Under the pieces are notes generated by a model. That model was not told where the DNA came from. It did no database searches and saw only the letters and a list, made by a program, of their open reading frames with translations. From assembly GCA_025360395.1 (NCBI GenBank), contig JANYCH010000112.1:1-5083 (forward strand): a DNA stretch of 5,083 nt. The letters run 5' to 3'. Position 1 is the first letter of the stretch; each line of letters begins with the position of its first letter. The translations under genes and the position numbers were made by a program. Source of the stretch: Cytophagales bacterium. GTDB taxonomy: Bacteria > Bacteroidota > Bacteroidia > Cytophagales > UBA9547. This document shows, piece by piece, positions 1 to 5,083 of the stretch.

Positions 1-26
1 TGAAAAAATGCAACTTAATTTATTCG

Positions 27-72
27 ATAAAAAGGCAGGGGGTGTTTTTCACGAAAAAGAAAAATCCCCCTG
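27..72 (-). terminator. Rho-independent terminator of the minus-strand gene at 139-639
   Basis: On the minus strand, CAGGGGG (72-66) pairs with CCCCCTG (42-36). After a small 1x2 internal loop, TTTTTC (64-59) pairs with GAAAAA (50-45). This gives about 13 bp closed by an 8-nt loop. The stem is followed on the minus strand by CC and then five T residues (33-29). It lies 67 bp past the stop codon of the minus-strand gene, as expected for its terminator. On the plus strand the stem is followed by TGAAAATCAATTT, which has no T-run, so plus-strand termination is less likely. The stem and T-tract are read directly from the sequence; the function is inferred. Confidence 0.75.
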
Positions 73-138
73 AAAATCAATTTAAGGCATCTTTATTCCT
101 CTCCTTTCTATAATTAAATATTACTCGGATGTCAGTAA

Positions 139-639
139 TTATTTTTTATAAAATACAATTTCAATTTCCATCCCGGCTTCATCACTCGTATCTTTCATCT
201 CTACAAAGTATTCTTCTTTGCCTTTCCAAAGTTCATCTTCTCCGTTTACTATTTCAAATGGCCCGTACCTTTCGTTAAAATATTTAGTAAGGTTAGTTTT
301 CAAATTTTTTTCTTCATTGGAATCCTGCAATATAAAAACGATAGCGAAGCTTTGAGCTTTTCCGGTCGTATCTGTATAATACAACAAATCTGCAAAATCG
401 TCAGAATCAATATTAATTGTGTAAGTCAAAGTAGAATCAGTTTCACTTTGCAGAGTTGCGGTCTCTTTTAATTTGATTGCAGCCTTTGTATCGCCAAAAT
501 TACTTCCACGAAAAACCCCATTTTCTATTTTAATAATTTTTTGAACCTCTTTGGGATATTTTTTTAATATGGGCTTTGAAATTTGTGACCAGCAATTGGA
601 GAATAAGAAAATAAAAATAATGATGGAAAATCTATTCAT
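139..639 (-). CDS. Small exported protein of unknown function
   Basis: This is a 166-residue protein that I do not recognise as a named family. The N-terminus (MNRF, then a hydrophobic run at residues 6-14) looks like a signal peptide. A plausible signal peptidase I site is C16-W17-S18 before Q19; a Gln directly after the cleavage site is common in Bacteroidota exported proteins. C16 is preceded by L-F-S-N, a poor lipobox because Asn is at -1, so a lipoprotein is possible but less likely. The mature part is about 148 residues, rich in Asp, Glu and Lys, with alternating beta-like stretches (about 70-78, 97-105 and 157-165). It carries a GVFRGSNFGD segment at 41-50 and a YFNERYGP segment at 120-127. 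It has no Cys after the signal and no catalytic motif that I can identify. It is transcribed alone, divergently from the pterin genes, with its own terminator. The start at 639 is the only Met ahead of the signal peptide. No strong Shine-Dalgarno sequence precedes it; the leader is A/T-rich, as is common in this phylum. Confidence 0.8.
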   Translation of the reverse strand: MNRFSIIIFIFLFSNCWSQISKPILKKYPKEVQKIIKIENGVFRGSNFGDTKAAIKLKETATLQSETDSTLTYTINIDSDDFADLLYYTDTTGKAQSFAIVFILQDSNEEKNLKTNLTKYFNERYGPFEIVNGEDELWKGKEEYFVEMKDTSDEAGMEIEIVFYKK

Positions 640-660
640 TTTAAGCAGCTTTTAAGTTTG

Positions 661-668
661 CAAATATA
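661..668 (-). promoter_or_regulatory. Candidate -7 box for the minus-strand exported-protein gene
   Basis: Read on the minus strand, these bases are TATATTTG, a perfect match to the Bacteroidota -7 consensus TAnnTTTG. They lie 21 bp upstream of the ATG at 639, which would leave a leader of roughly 15-18 nt. The -33 element is weak: the nearest TTTG on that strand (683-680) is only 11 bp upstream instead of about 19. The box match is seen; promoter activity is inferred. Confidence 0.4.
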
Positions 669-776
669 AAAATCCTCTTCAAAGATCATTTTATATAACG
701 TAGCCCAGGGCCGATAAGTTAATTTTTAATATTTGAAACCTGACTATGTTTTATTTTGTTTACCGTAAGTTCACAG

Positions 777-805
777 TTGAAACTAACGATTGTTTAATAT
801 ATTTC
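777..805 (+). promoter_or_regulatory. Candidate promoter of the pterin gene pair
   Basis: TTG at 777-779 is followed after 18 bp by TATATTTC (798-805), which matches seven of eight positions of the Bacteroidota -7 box (TAnnTTTG). Transcription would start near 809-812, giving a leader of about 40 nt before the ATG at 850. Other near-matches in the same intergenic region (728-735 and 745-752) lack a well-placed upstream element. The -7 box overlaps the left arm of the inverted repeat at 790-821, which suggests regulation of this promoter. Confidence 0.4.
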
Positions 806-821
806 TAAAATTATTAAACAA
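790..821. repeat. Perfect 10-bp inverted repeat overlapping the pterin promoter
   Basis: TTGTTTAATA (790-799) and TATTAAACAA (812-821) are exact reverse complements separated by 12 bp. The centre-to-centre distance of the arms is 22 bp, about two helical turns, as is typical of operators bound by dimeric regulators. The dyad covers the candidate -7 box and the expected transcription start. It could also fold as a weak A/U-rich hairpin in a longer transcript. It is A/T-rich, so chance is a real alternative. Confidence 0.45.
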
Positions 822-849
822 AATAAGGATGATACATGTTTAGATTTAT

Positions 850-1263
850 ATGAGGGTTTCGGTATACCGCAAAGAACATTTTAATGCTGCTCACAGACTT
901 AACTCCAATAGTCTGAACGATATTGAAAATAAAACAGTTTTTGGTAAGTGTAACAATGAAAATTTTCATGGACATAATTATGAACTGGTTGTAAGGGTCA
1001 CTGGCGAAGTAGATCCGATAACAGGTTATGTTATCGATATGAAAATACTGAGCGATGTGATCAAGGAATTTATTTTGAATAAATTTGACCACAGAAACCT
1101 GAATTTAGATACTGAAGAATTTAGAAACCTGAACCCAACTGCAGAAAATATAGCAGTCGTTATTTGGGAGATTCTTTCAACAAAACTGGACAAAAAATAC
1201 ACGGTTAAAGTTTGGCTTTATGAAACAGAAAGAAATTTTGTCGAATACCCTGCAGCTGACTGA
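850..1263 (+). CDS. 6-pyruvoyl-tetrahydropterin synthase / QueD family enzyme
   Basis: This 137-residue protein spans the whole T-fold PTPS/QueD family. The family acts on 7,8-dihydroneopterin triphosphate, the FolE product, giving 6-pyruvoyl-tetrahydropterin (PTPS, biopterin route) or 6-carboxy-tetrahydropterin (QueD, queuosine route). Visible motifs are HFNAAHRL with zinc ligand H15; CNNENFHGHNY with catalytic C34 and zinc ligands H40 and H42; DHRNLN with the D80-H81 pair; PTAEN at 96-100; and YETERNFVEY with the pterin-anchoring E125. The Cys and HGH are separated by five residues, as in animal PTPS (C-NNPNG-HGHNY from memory), whereas QueD usually has three. This favours a PTPS-type reaction, but specificity cannot be settled from sequence. 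The start at 850 is the first possible Met: the upstream in-frame ATG at 829 is closed by a TAG at 841. The Shine-Dalgarno sequence is weak. The 3' end overlaps folE by 44 bp, so the two are probably co-transcribed and translationally coupled. Confidence 0.92.
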   Translation: MRVSVYRKEHFNAAHRLNSNSLNDIENKTVFGKCNNENFHGHNYELVVRVTGEVDPITGYVIDMKILSDVIKEFILNKFDHRNLNLDTEEFRNLNPTAENIAVVIWEILSTKLDKKYTVKVWLYETERNFVEYPAAD

Positions 1264-1915
1264 CTTCGATTTGGAAGACATCGGAAACGATCACCTGGGA
1301 TCTTCGTACGATACTCCATTAAGAGACGATGCATTTGAAATGGGAGATGAATTAAAAATGGAACTGATTGCCAAACATTTCAAAGAAATCATGCTGTTGC
1401 TTGGTCTTGATCTGAATGATGACAGCCTTAAAGGCACTCCTCAAAGGGTGGCTAAAATGTATGTCAAAGAAATTTTCAGTGGTTTAAATCCGGCTAACAA
1501 GCCTAAAATAAAGCTATTTGATAACAAATACAGGTACAATGAAATGCTTGTAGAAAAGGATATAACCTTTTATTCTAACTGCGAACACCATTTTGTGCCG
1601 ATAATCGGAAAGGCTCATTGTGCATATATTTCATCTGGCCAAGTGATTGGCCTATCGAAAATAAACAGGATTGTACAGCACTTTGCCAAAAGACCCCAGG
1701 TTCAGGAACGCCTTACGGTCCAAATTGCCAACGAACTCAGAGATGCTTTGCAGACTGAAAGTGTGGCAGTTGTAATTGATGCTTCTCACTTATGCGTATC
1801 CTCAAGAGGGATTAGCGACATTACCAGTAGGACCATTACTTCCCAATATTTTGGTAAATTTCAGGAAGACAGTTTTAAAAATGAATTCCTTAAACATATT
1901 TCTACTCCAGCTTAA
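1220..1915 (+). CDS. folE: GTP cyclohydrolase I (FolE)
   Basis: FolE converts GTP to 7,8-dihydroneopterin triphosphate and formate, the entry step for folate, biopterin and queuosine synthesis. It works in the cytoplasm as a homodecamer with one zinc per active site. The 231-residue protein has the full family core. NCEHHFVP carries zinc ligands C121 and H124 and catalytic H123. GLSKINRI (144-151) follows, then AKRPQVQERLT (156-166), and DASHLCVSSRG supplies H190 and the third zinc ligand C192, followed by a conserved C-terminal tail. These match E. coli C110, H112, H113, H179 and C181. The catalytic core starts near residue 43, and the segment HLGSSYDTPLRDDAFE (25-40) is, from memory, conserved in Bacteroidota FolE, so the start must lie upstream of it. 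ATG 1220 is the only ATG that satisfies this; TTG codons at 1238 and 1271 are alternatives, the latter avoiding the overlap with the preceding gene. No clear ribosome binding site is visible, which fits translational coupling. Confidence 0.96.
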   Translation: MKQKEILSNTLQLTDFDLEDIGNDHLGSSYDTPLRDDAFEMGDELKMELIAKHFKEIMLLLGLDLNDDSLKGTPQRVAKMYVKEIFSGLNPANKPKIKLFDNKYRYNEMLVEKDITFYSNCEHHFVPIIGKAHCAYISSGQVIGLSKINRIVQHFAKRPQVQERLTVQIANELRDALQTESVAVVIDASHLCVSSRGISDITSRTITSQYFGKFQEDSFKNEFLKHISTPA

Positions 1916-1933
1916 CAATAATTCTTAAATACC

Positions 1934-1941
1934 TAAATTTG
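1934..1941 (+). promoter_or_regulatory. -7 promoter-like box directly before the GSCFA gene
   Basis: TAAATTTG at 1934-1941 matches the Bacteroidota -7 consensus TAnnTTTG at every fixed position. Only three bases (1942-1944) separate it from the ATG at 1945, so a transcript initiated here would begin at or just beside the start codon and be leaderless. No TTG or TTTG element is present near the expected -33 position (about 1911-1915), which weakens the call. A/T-rich sequence produces such octamers by chance. Confidence 0.3.
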
Positions 1942-1944
1942 TAA

Positions 1945-2922
1945 ATGGTATTCAGAACTATTCTTCAATCCAAAAAATCCTCATGGGAAATTTCTCATGA
2001 GGATTTTGTTTTAAGTATTGGTTCATGCTTTGCGGATTGCATAAGCACCAAACTTTCAGAAAACGAGTTTAAGGTTTCAGGAAATCCTTTTGGAATTATT
2101 TACAATCCTTTAAATATTGTAAATAACCTTATTGAGTCTGATAAAGAATATTTAACATGTAAAAATCACGTTTACCGAAATGGCAAATTTTATCATTACA
2201 ACTTTCATTCGGAAATAAACGCCAATACAGAAGTTGAACTTGAAACTCAAATTAATTTAATTTTTCTAAACAAAGAAGAACAATTAAAGAGAGCACATTA
2301 TCTTATTATTACCTTAGGAACTGCTTTTGTTTATTTTTTAAAAGACAGTGAAATTCCTGTGGCCAATTGCCATAAAATGCCTTCTCAGCTTTTCATAAAG
2401 AAAATGCTTTCTCCAGAAGAAATTGTAGTTGCCTTTGAAAGGCTGTTAAAACATTTAAACAACATAAATCCAAAGATAAAAATCATCCTTTCAATCAGCC
2501 CGGTCAGGCATTTGAAAGACACTTTAGAACTGAATACAGTGAGCAAATCGATTCTCAGGCTGGCTTCCTGGCAGCTTACAGATAAGTATCCTGACAAAAT
2601 TACATATTTCCCTGCTTTTGAAATAATGATGGATGATTTACGGGATTACCGCTTCTTCAAAGAAGACATGATACACCCCACCCCTCAGGCAGAAAATTAT
2701 ATTTGGGAGCGGTTTAGTGAAACTTTTTTCTCTAAAAACACGATAGAGTTAAATAAGGAAATATCAGAACTTCGGGCATCAATAAGCCATAAGCCTTTTC
2801 ATCCCCAATCGCCCGAATACAATACGTTTTTGGTAAAGACAATAGAGAAAGCCAAAAAACTGAATGACAAAGTGTCTGTAAAAGGGATCTTGGAAAAACT
2901 GGCACTAAAATTAGAATTATAG
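1945..2922 (+). CDS. GSCFA family protein (SGNH-hydrolase-like)
   Basis: This 325-residue protein belongs to the GSCFA domain family, named for the motif seen here as SIGSCFAD (G26 S27 C28 F29 A30). The family resembles SGNH/GDSL esterases: S27 sits where the nucleophile block lies, and KEDMIHPTP near the C-terminus gives D241-x-x-H244, the usual Asp/His block. NPFGIIYNP (47-55), LGTAFVYF (124-131), SISPVRHLKD (183-192) and YFPAFEIMMDDLRDYRF (221-237) are further family hallmarks. No signal peptide or membrane segment is visible, so it is probably cytoplasmic. Substrate and physiological role are unknown; hydrolase activity is inferred from the fold. The start at 1945 gives the family-typical N-terminus (FRT, then about 20 residues before GSCFA). 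It lies 29 bp after folE on the same strand and could be read through from it, but a terminator-like hairpin at 1974-2007 inside its first codons may limit this. The last 60 or so residues are charged and helix-like. Confidence 0.9.
   Translation: MVFRTILQSKKSSWEISHEDFVLSIGSCFADCISTKLSENEFKVSGNPFGIIYNPLNIVNNLIESDKEYLTCKNHVYRNGKFYHYNFHSEINANTEVELETQINLIFLNKEEQLKRAHYLIITLGTAFVYFLKDSEIPVANCHKMPSQLFIKKMLSPEEIVVAFERLLKHLNNINPKIKIILSISPVRHLKDTLELNTVSKSILRLASWQLTDKYPDKITYFPAFEIMMDDLRDYRFFKEDMIHPTPQAENYIWERFSETFFSKNTIELNKEISELRASISHKPFHPQSPEYNTFLVKTIEKAKKLNDKVSVKGILEKLALKLEL
1974..2007 (+). terminator. Terminator-like hairpin inside the first codons of the GSCFA gene
   Basis: The arms 1974-1990 and 1991-2007 pair over 17 positions with 16 Watson-Crick pairs and one G-T wobble (1986 with 1995). 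The outer part is AAAATCCTCATG against CATGAGGATTTT; the inner A/T pairs would open to form the loop. The stem ends in TTTT followed by GTT, the A-stem-T layout of a bidirectional intrinsic terminator. It covers codons 10-21 of the GSCFA reading frame, which is otherwise intact. No other terminator candidate follows folE, so this may be the end signal of the pterin operon, an attenuator, or a translation-affecting stem. The pairing is seen; the function is inferred. Confidence 0.4.
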
Positions 2923-2977
2923 TGTTGTGTGGATATTAACCAAAGCTGAGATTTTTAAGTAGAAATTAAAGCCAGAA

Positions 2978-3008
2978 TTTGAAGTTAAGGATCCAAATCT
3001 TATATTTA
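2978..3008 (+). promoter_or_regulatory. Promoter of clpC
   Basis: TTTG at 2978-2981, a 19-bp spacer, then TATATTTA at 3001-3008 match the Bacteroidota -33/-7 arrangement (TTTG, about 19 bp, TAnnTTTG) with a single mismatch in the last base of the -7 box. Transcription would start at about 3012-3014. This leaves a leader of about 22 nt to the ATG at 3035 but almost none to the alternative ATG at 3017. No CIRCE (HrcA) or CtsR repeat is visible next to it, so heat-shock control of those types is not supported. Confidence 0.6.
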
Positions 3009-3022
3009 GGAATGATATGGCC

Positions 3023-3027
3023 AAGGA
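3023..3027 (+). promoter_or_regulatory. Ribosome binding site that decides the clpC start
   Basis: AAGGA lies 7 bases before the ATG at 3035, an ideal Shine-Dalgarno spacing. The competing in-frame ATG at 3017 has AGGA at 3009-3012 with only 4 bases of spacing and would be nearly leaderless from the promoter above. Together with the family-typical N-terminus MEAKFSNRV, this favours 3035. Confidence 0.5.
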
Positions 3028-3034
3028 CAGCAAT

Positions 3035-5083
3035 ATGGAAGCAAAGTTTTCAAACAGGGTCAAAGAAGTAATTTCGTTGAGCCGCGAAGAGGCCATGAGG
3101 TTGGGACACGACTTCATCGGACTTGAACACATTATCCTCGGTATGATTCGCGAGGGGGAAGGAGTGGCCATATCTTTGCTTAAAAAGCTTGGAGTGCCTA
3201 TCGAAGACTTACGCCTGACTTTGGAACATGCAACCAAAGCTACTGCTGGTCATACTGTTAACATTAAAAATTTAACTCACATCCCTCTAACCCGCCAGTC
3301 AGAAAAAACATTGAAGGTGACTTATCTGGAAGCTAAAATGTTCAAAAGCGAACTGGTCGGAACAGAGCACTTACTTTTATCAATTTTGAGAGATACTAAC
3401 AATGTTCCCTCCCAGATTTTAGGGAAATACGATGTCAATTATGACGTCGTAAAAGAATTACTGGAATTCCATTCACAAAACCCAACTGCTTCGTCTGATA
3501 CTGACGATGGGGATGATGATAATTCAAAGCTTTTCGGTTCGGCTGGCGCTTCAGGAAGAGAAGCACAAAAACCAGGTTCAGAAAAATCCAGGACCCCCGT
3601 TTTAGACAATTTTGGCCGGGATTTAACCAGACTTGCCGAAGACGGAAAACTAGATCCTATCGTAGGCCGTGAGAAAGAAATTGAGCGTGTTGCCCAGATC
3701 CTGAGCCGCCGCAAGAAAAACAACCCAATCCTTATTGGGGAGCCAGGTGTTGGTAAAACTGCCATCGCTGAAGGTTTAGCTTTAAGGATAATTCAGAAAA
3801 AAGTTTCAAGGGTATTGTTTGGCAAAAGGGTGATAACCTTAGACTTAGCATCCCTGGTGGCTGGTACTAAATACCGCGGCCAATTTGAAGAAAGAATGAA
3901 GGCGGTAATGAACGAATTAGAGAAATCTCCTGACGTTATTCTTTTTATTGATGAGATCCATACAATTGTAGGAGCAGGTGGAGCTTCTGGTTCACTTGAT
4001 GCATCCAACATGTTCAAACCTGCTTTGGCAAGGGGAGAAATACAATGTATCGGCGCAACTACTTTAGATGAGTACCGTCAGTATATAGAGAAAGATGGTG
4101 CTTTGGCGCGTAGGTTCCAAATGGTGATGATCGAGGCAACTACGGTTGAGGAAACGATCCAGATCTTATCAAATATCAAAGACAAATACGAAGACCACCA
4201 TCATGTAAATTATACTACTGATGCAATTGAAGCTTGTGTAAAAATGTCTGACAGGTACATCAGCGACAGGTTCCTGCCCGATAAAGCCATAGATGTTTTA
4301 GATGAAGCCGGAGCAAGGGTACACATCAACAACATCAATGTTCCGGGAGACATCCTGAAACTTGAAGAGCAGATTGAAAATATCAAAAAAGAAAAAAATA
4401 AAGTAGTAAAAAGCCAGAAATACGAAGAAGCTGCAAAACTCAGGGATACTGAGAAAAAGCTGATCGAACAACTGGATATTGCAAAACTTCGCTGGGAAGA
4501 AGAAACCAAGCTGAAACGCTACAATGTGAAAGAGGAAAACATCGCGGAAGTTATTGCGATGATGACCGGAATTCCTGTGAGCCGTATCGGACAAAACGAA
4601 GGAACGAAATTACTTGCAATGAAAGATGACCTGAAAGCCAGGATCATCGGACAAAACGAGGCAATTGAAAAATTGTCAAAAGCAATTCAAAGAACAAGGG
4701 TAGGGTTAAAAGACCCTAAAAAACCTATTGGTTCATTCATATTCCTTGGCCCAACGGGTGTAGGTAAAACTGAGCTTGCAAAAGCATTGGCTTCTTACCT
4801 ATTCGATAAAGAAGATGCCCTGGTTAGAATTGACATGAGTGAGTACATGGAGAAATTCTCTATTTCTCGCCTTGTTGGAGCGCCTCCGGGTTATGTAGGT
4901 TATGAAGAAGGCGGCCAGTTGACTGAAAAAATCCGCAGAAAACCGTATAGTGTGATCTTGCTGGATGAGATCGAAAAAGCTCACCCTGATGTATTCAATA
5001 TCTTGTTGCAGGTATTAGACGATGGTATTTTAACCGACGGTTTGGGCCGCAGAGTTGATTTCAGAAACACTATCATCATCATG
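3035..5083 (+). CDS. clpC: ClpC-type Clp protease ATPase subunit, 5' part (cut by window end)
   Basis: ClpC is a cytoplasmic hexameric AAA+ unfoldase that threads proteins into the ClpP peptidase. The frame is open to the window edge (683 codons); full-length relatives have about 840, so roughly 160 residues are missing, including the end of the second ATPase domain and probably the ClpP-docking loop. Order: two Clp-N repeats (about 5-145) with GLEHIILG and GTEHLLLS; an acidic, Gly/Ser-rich linker (about 151-186); D1 ATPase with Walker A GEPGVGKT (K241) and Walker B LFIDE (D306, E307); a middle domain with the UVR-like KYEEAAKLRD (about 461-470) that separates ClpC from ClpB and ClpA; and D2 with Walker A GPTGVGKT (K578) and Walker B LLDE (D644, E645). 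The pore-loop segment GTKYRGQFEER of D1 and GYVGYEEGG of D2 are intact. An in-frame ATG at 3017 would add six residues (MAKDSN); 3035 is preferred because of its AAGGA site, leader length and family-typical start. The gene has its own promoter and is probably not part of the upstream operon. Confidence 0.96.
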   Translation, partial: MEAKFSNRVKEVISLSREEAMRLGHDFIGLEHIILGMIREGEGVAISLLKKLGVPIEDLRLTLEHATKATAGHTVNIKNLTHIPLTRQSEKTLKVTYLEAKMFKSELVGTEHLLLSILRDTNNVPSQILGKYDVNYDVVKELLEFHSQNPTASSDTDDGDDDNSKLFGSAGASGREAQKPGSEKSRTPVLDNFGRDLTRLAEDGKLDPIVGREKEIERVAQILSRRKKNNPILIGEPGVGKTAIAEGLALRIIQKKVSRVLFGKRVITLDLASLVAGTKYRGQFEERMKAVMNELEKSPDVILFIDEIHTIVGAGGASGSLDASNMFKPALARGEIQCIGATTLDEYRQYIEKDGALARRFQMVMIEATTVEETIQILSNIKDKYEDHHHVNYTTDAIEACVKMSDRYISDRFLPDKAIDVLDEAGARVHINNINVPGDILKLEEQIENIKKEKNKVVKSQKYEEAAKLRDTEKKLIEQLDIAKLRWEEETKLKRYNVKEENIAEVIAMMTGIPVSRIGQNEGTKLLAMKDDLKARIIGQNEAIEKLSKAIQRTRVGLKDPKKPIGSFIFLGPTGVGKTELAKALASYLFDKEDALVRIDMSEYMEKFSISRLVGAPPGYVGYEEGGQLTEKIRRKPYSVILLDEIEKAHPDVFNILLQVLDDGILTDGLGRRVDFRNTIIIM

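Noticed and set aside
592..639. Lipoprotein signal in the minus-strand exported protein
   Set aside because: The residues before C16 are L-F-S-N; Asn at -1 and Phe at -3 do not fit a normal lipobox, so cleavage by signal peptidase I is preferred.
703..711. GC-rich palindrome GCCCAGGGC between the divergent genes
   Set aside because: Only 4-bp arms with a 1-nt centre; it cannot form a stable hairpin, and no second copy was seen.
824..831. AAGGA followed by ATG at 829 as an upstream start for the PTPS gene
   Set aside because: The ATG at 829 is in frame but meets a TAG at 841 after four codons, and the AAGGA is about 20 bases from the true ATG at 850, too far to act as its ribosome binding site.
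720..849. preQ1 or pterin-sensing riboswitch upstream of the QueD-like gene
   Set aside because: No preQ1-type compact pseudoknot pattern or conserved riboswitch core is recognisable; the only structure is the A/T-rich dyad at 790-821.
814..1092. Minus-strand open frame of 92 codons opposite the PTPS gene
   Set aside because: It lies antisense to a strongly conserved enzyme, and its product has no recognisable motif; it is a shadow frame.
2923..3034. CIRCE or CtsR heat-shock operator before clpC
   Set aside because: Neither the TTAGCACTC-N9-GAGTGCTAA repeat nor the CtsR heptad repeat is present.
2917..4984. Several minus-strand open frames opposite clpC (and one at 2385-2597 opposite the GSCFA gene)
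   Set aside because: All run antisense to a continuous, motif-complete reading frame; the Ser/Phe-rich translations are typical of reversed coding sequence.

Overview
The window carries ordinary housekeeping genes of a member of the phylum Bacteroidota. The evidence is low GC by eye, promoter boxes resembling the phylum-specific TTTG / TAnnTTTG type, a GSCFA-domain protein, and a ClpC whose N-terminus (MEAKFSNRVKEV) I recognise from memory as the form found in Cytophagales-like bacteria. That lineage is an inference; no 16S rRNA or taxonomic marker is present. No mobile element, CRISPR array, tRNA or rRNA is visible.

Layout: (1) 27-72 holds a strong intrinsic terminator read on the minus strand. 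It closes the only minus-strand gene, 139-639, a small exported protein of unknown function. (2) 640-849 is a divergent intergenic region with a candidate promoter for each side. On the right side a perfect 10-bp inverted repeat overlaps the promoter. (3) 850-1263 and 1220-1915 are two pterin genes overlapping by 44 bp: a 6-pyruvoyl-tetrahydropterin synthase / QueD family enzyme and GTP cyclohydrolase I (folE). FolE makes 7,8-dihydroneopterin triphosphate and the first gene's product consumes it, so the pair encodes two consecutive steps. (4) 1945-2922 encodes a GSCFA-family, SGNH-hydrolase-like protein 29 bp after folE. It has a perfect TAnnTTTG box three bases before its ATG and a terminator-like 17-bp hairpin inside its first 21 codons. 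(5) 3035-5083 is the first 683 codons of clpC, the Hsp100/Clp AAA+ unfoldase, cut by the window end within the second ATPase domain. It has its own well-spaced promoter and ribosome binding site.

I did not find a new multi-gene system. The points most worth a second look are regulatory: the dyad over the pterin promoter, the terminator-like hairpin embedded in the start of the GSCFA gene, and the possible leaderless start of that gene. The PTPS-like rather than QueD-like Cys/His spacing of the first pterin enzyme is also notable. No gene-free stretch exceeds 300 bases; the longest is 640-849.
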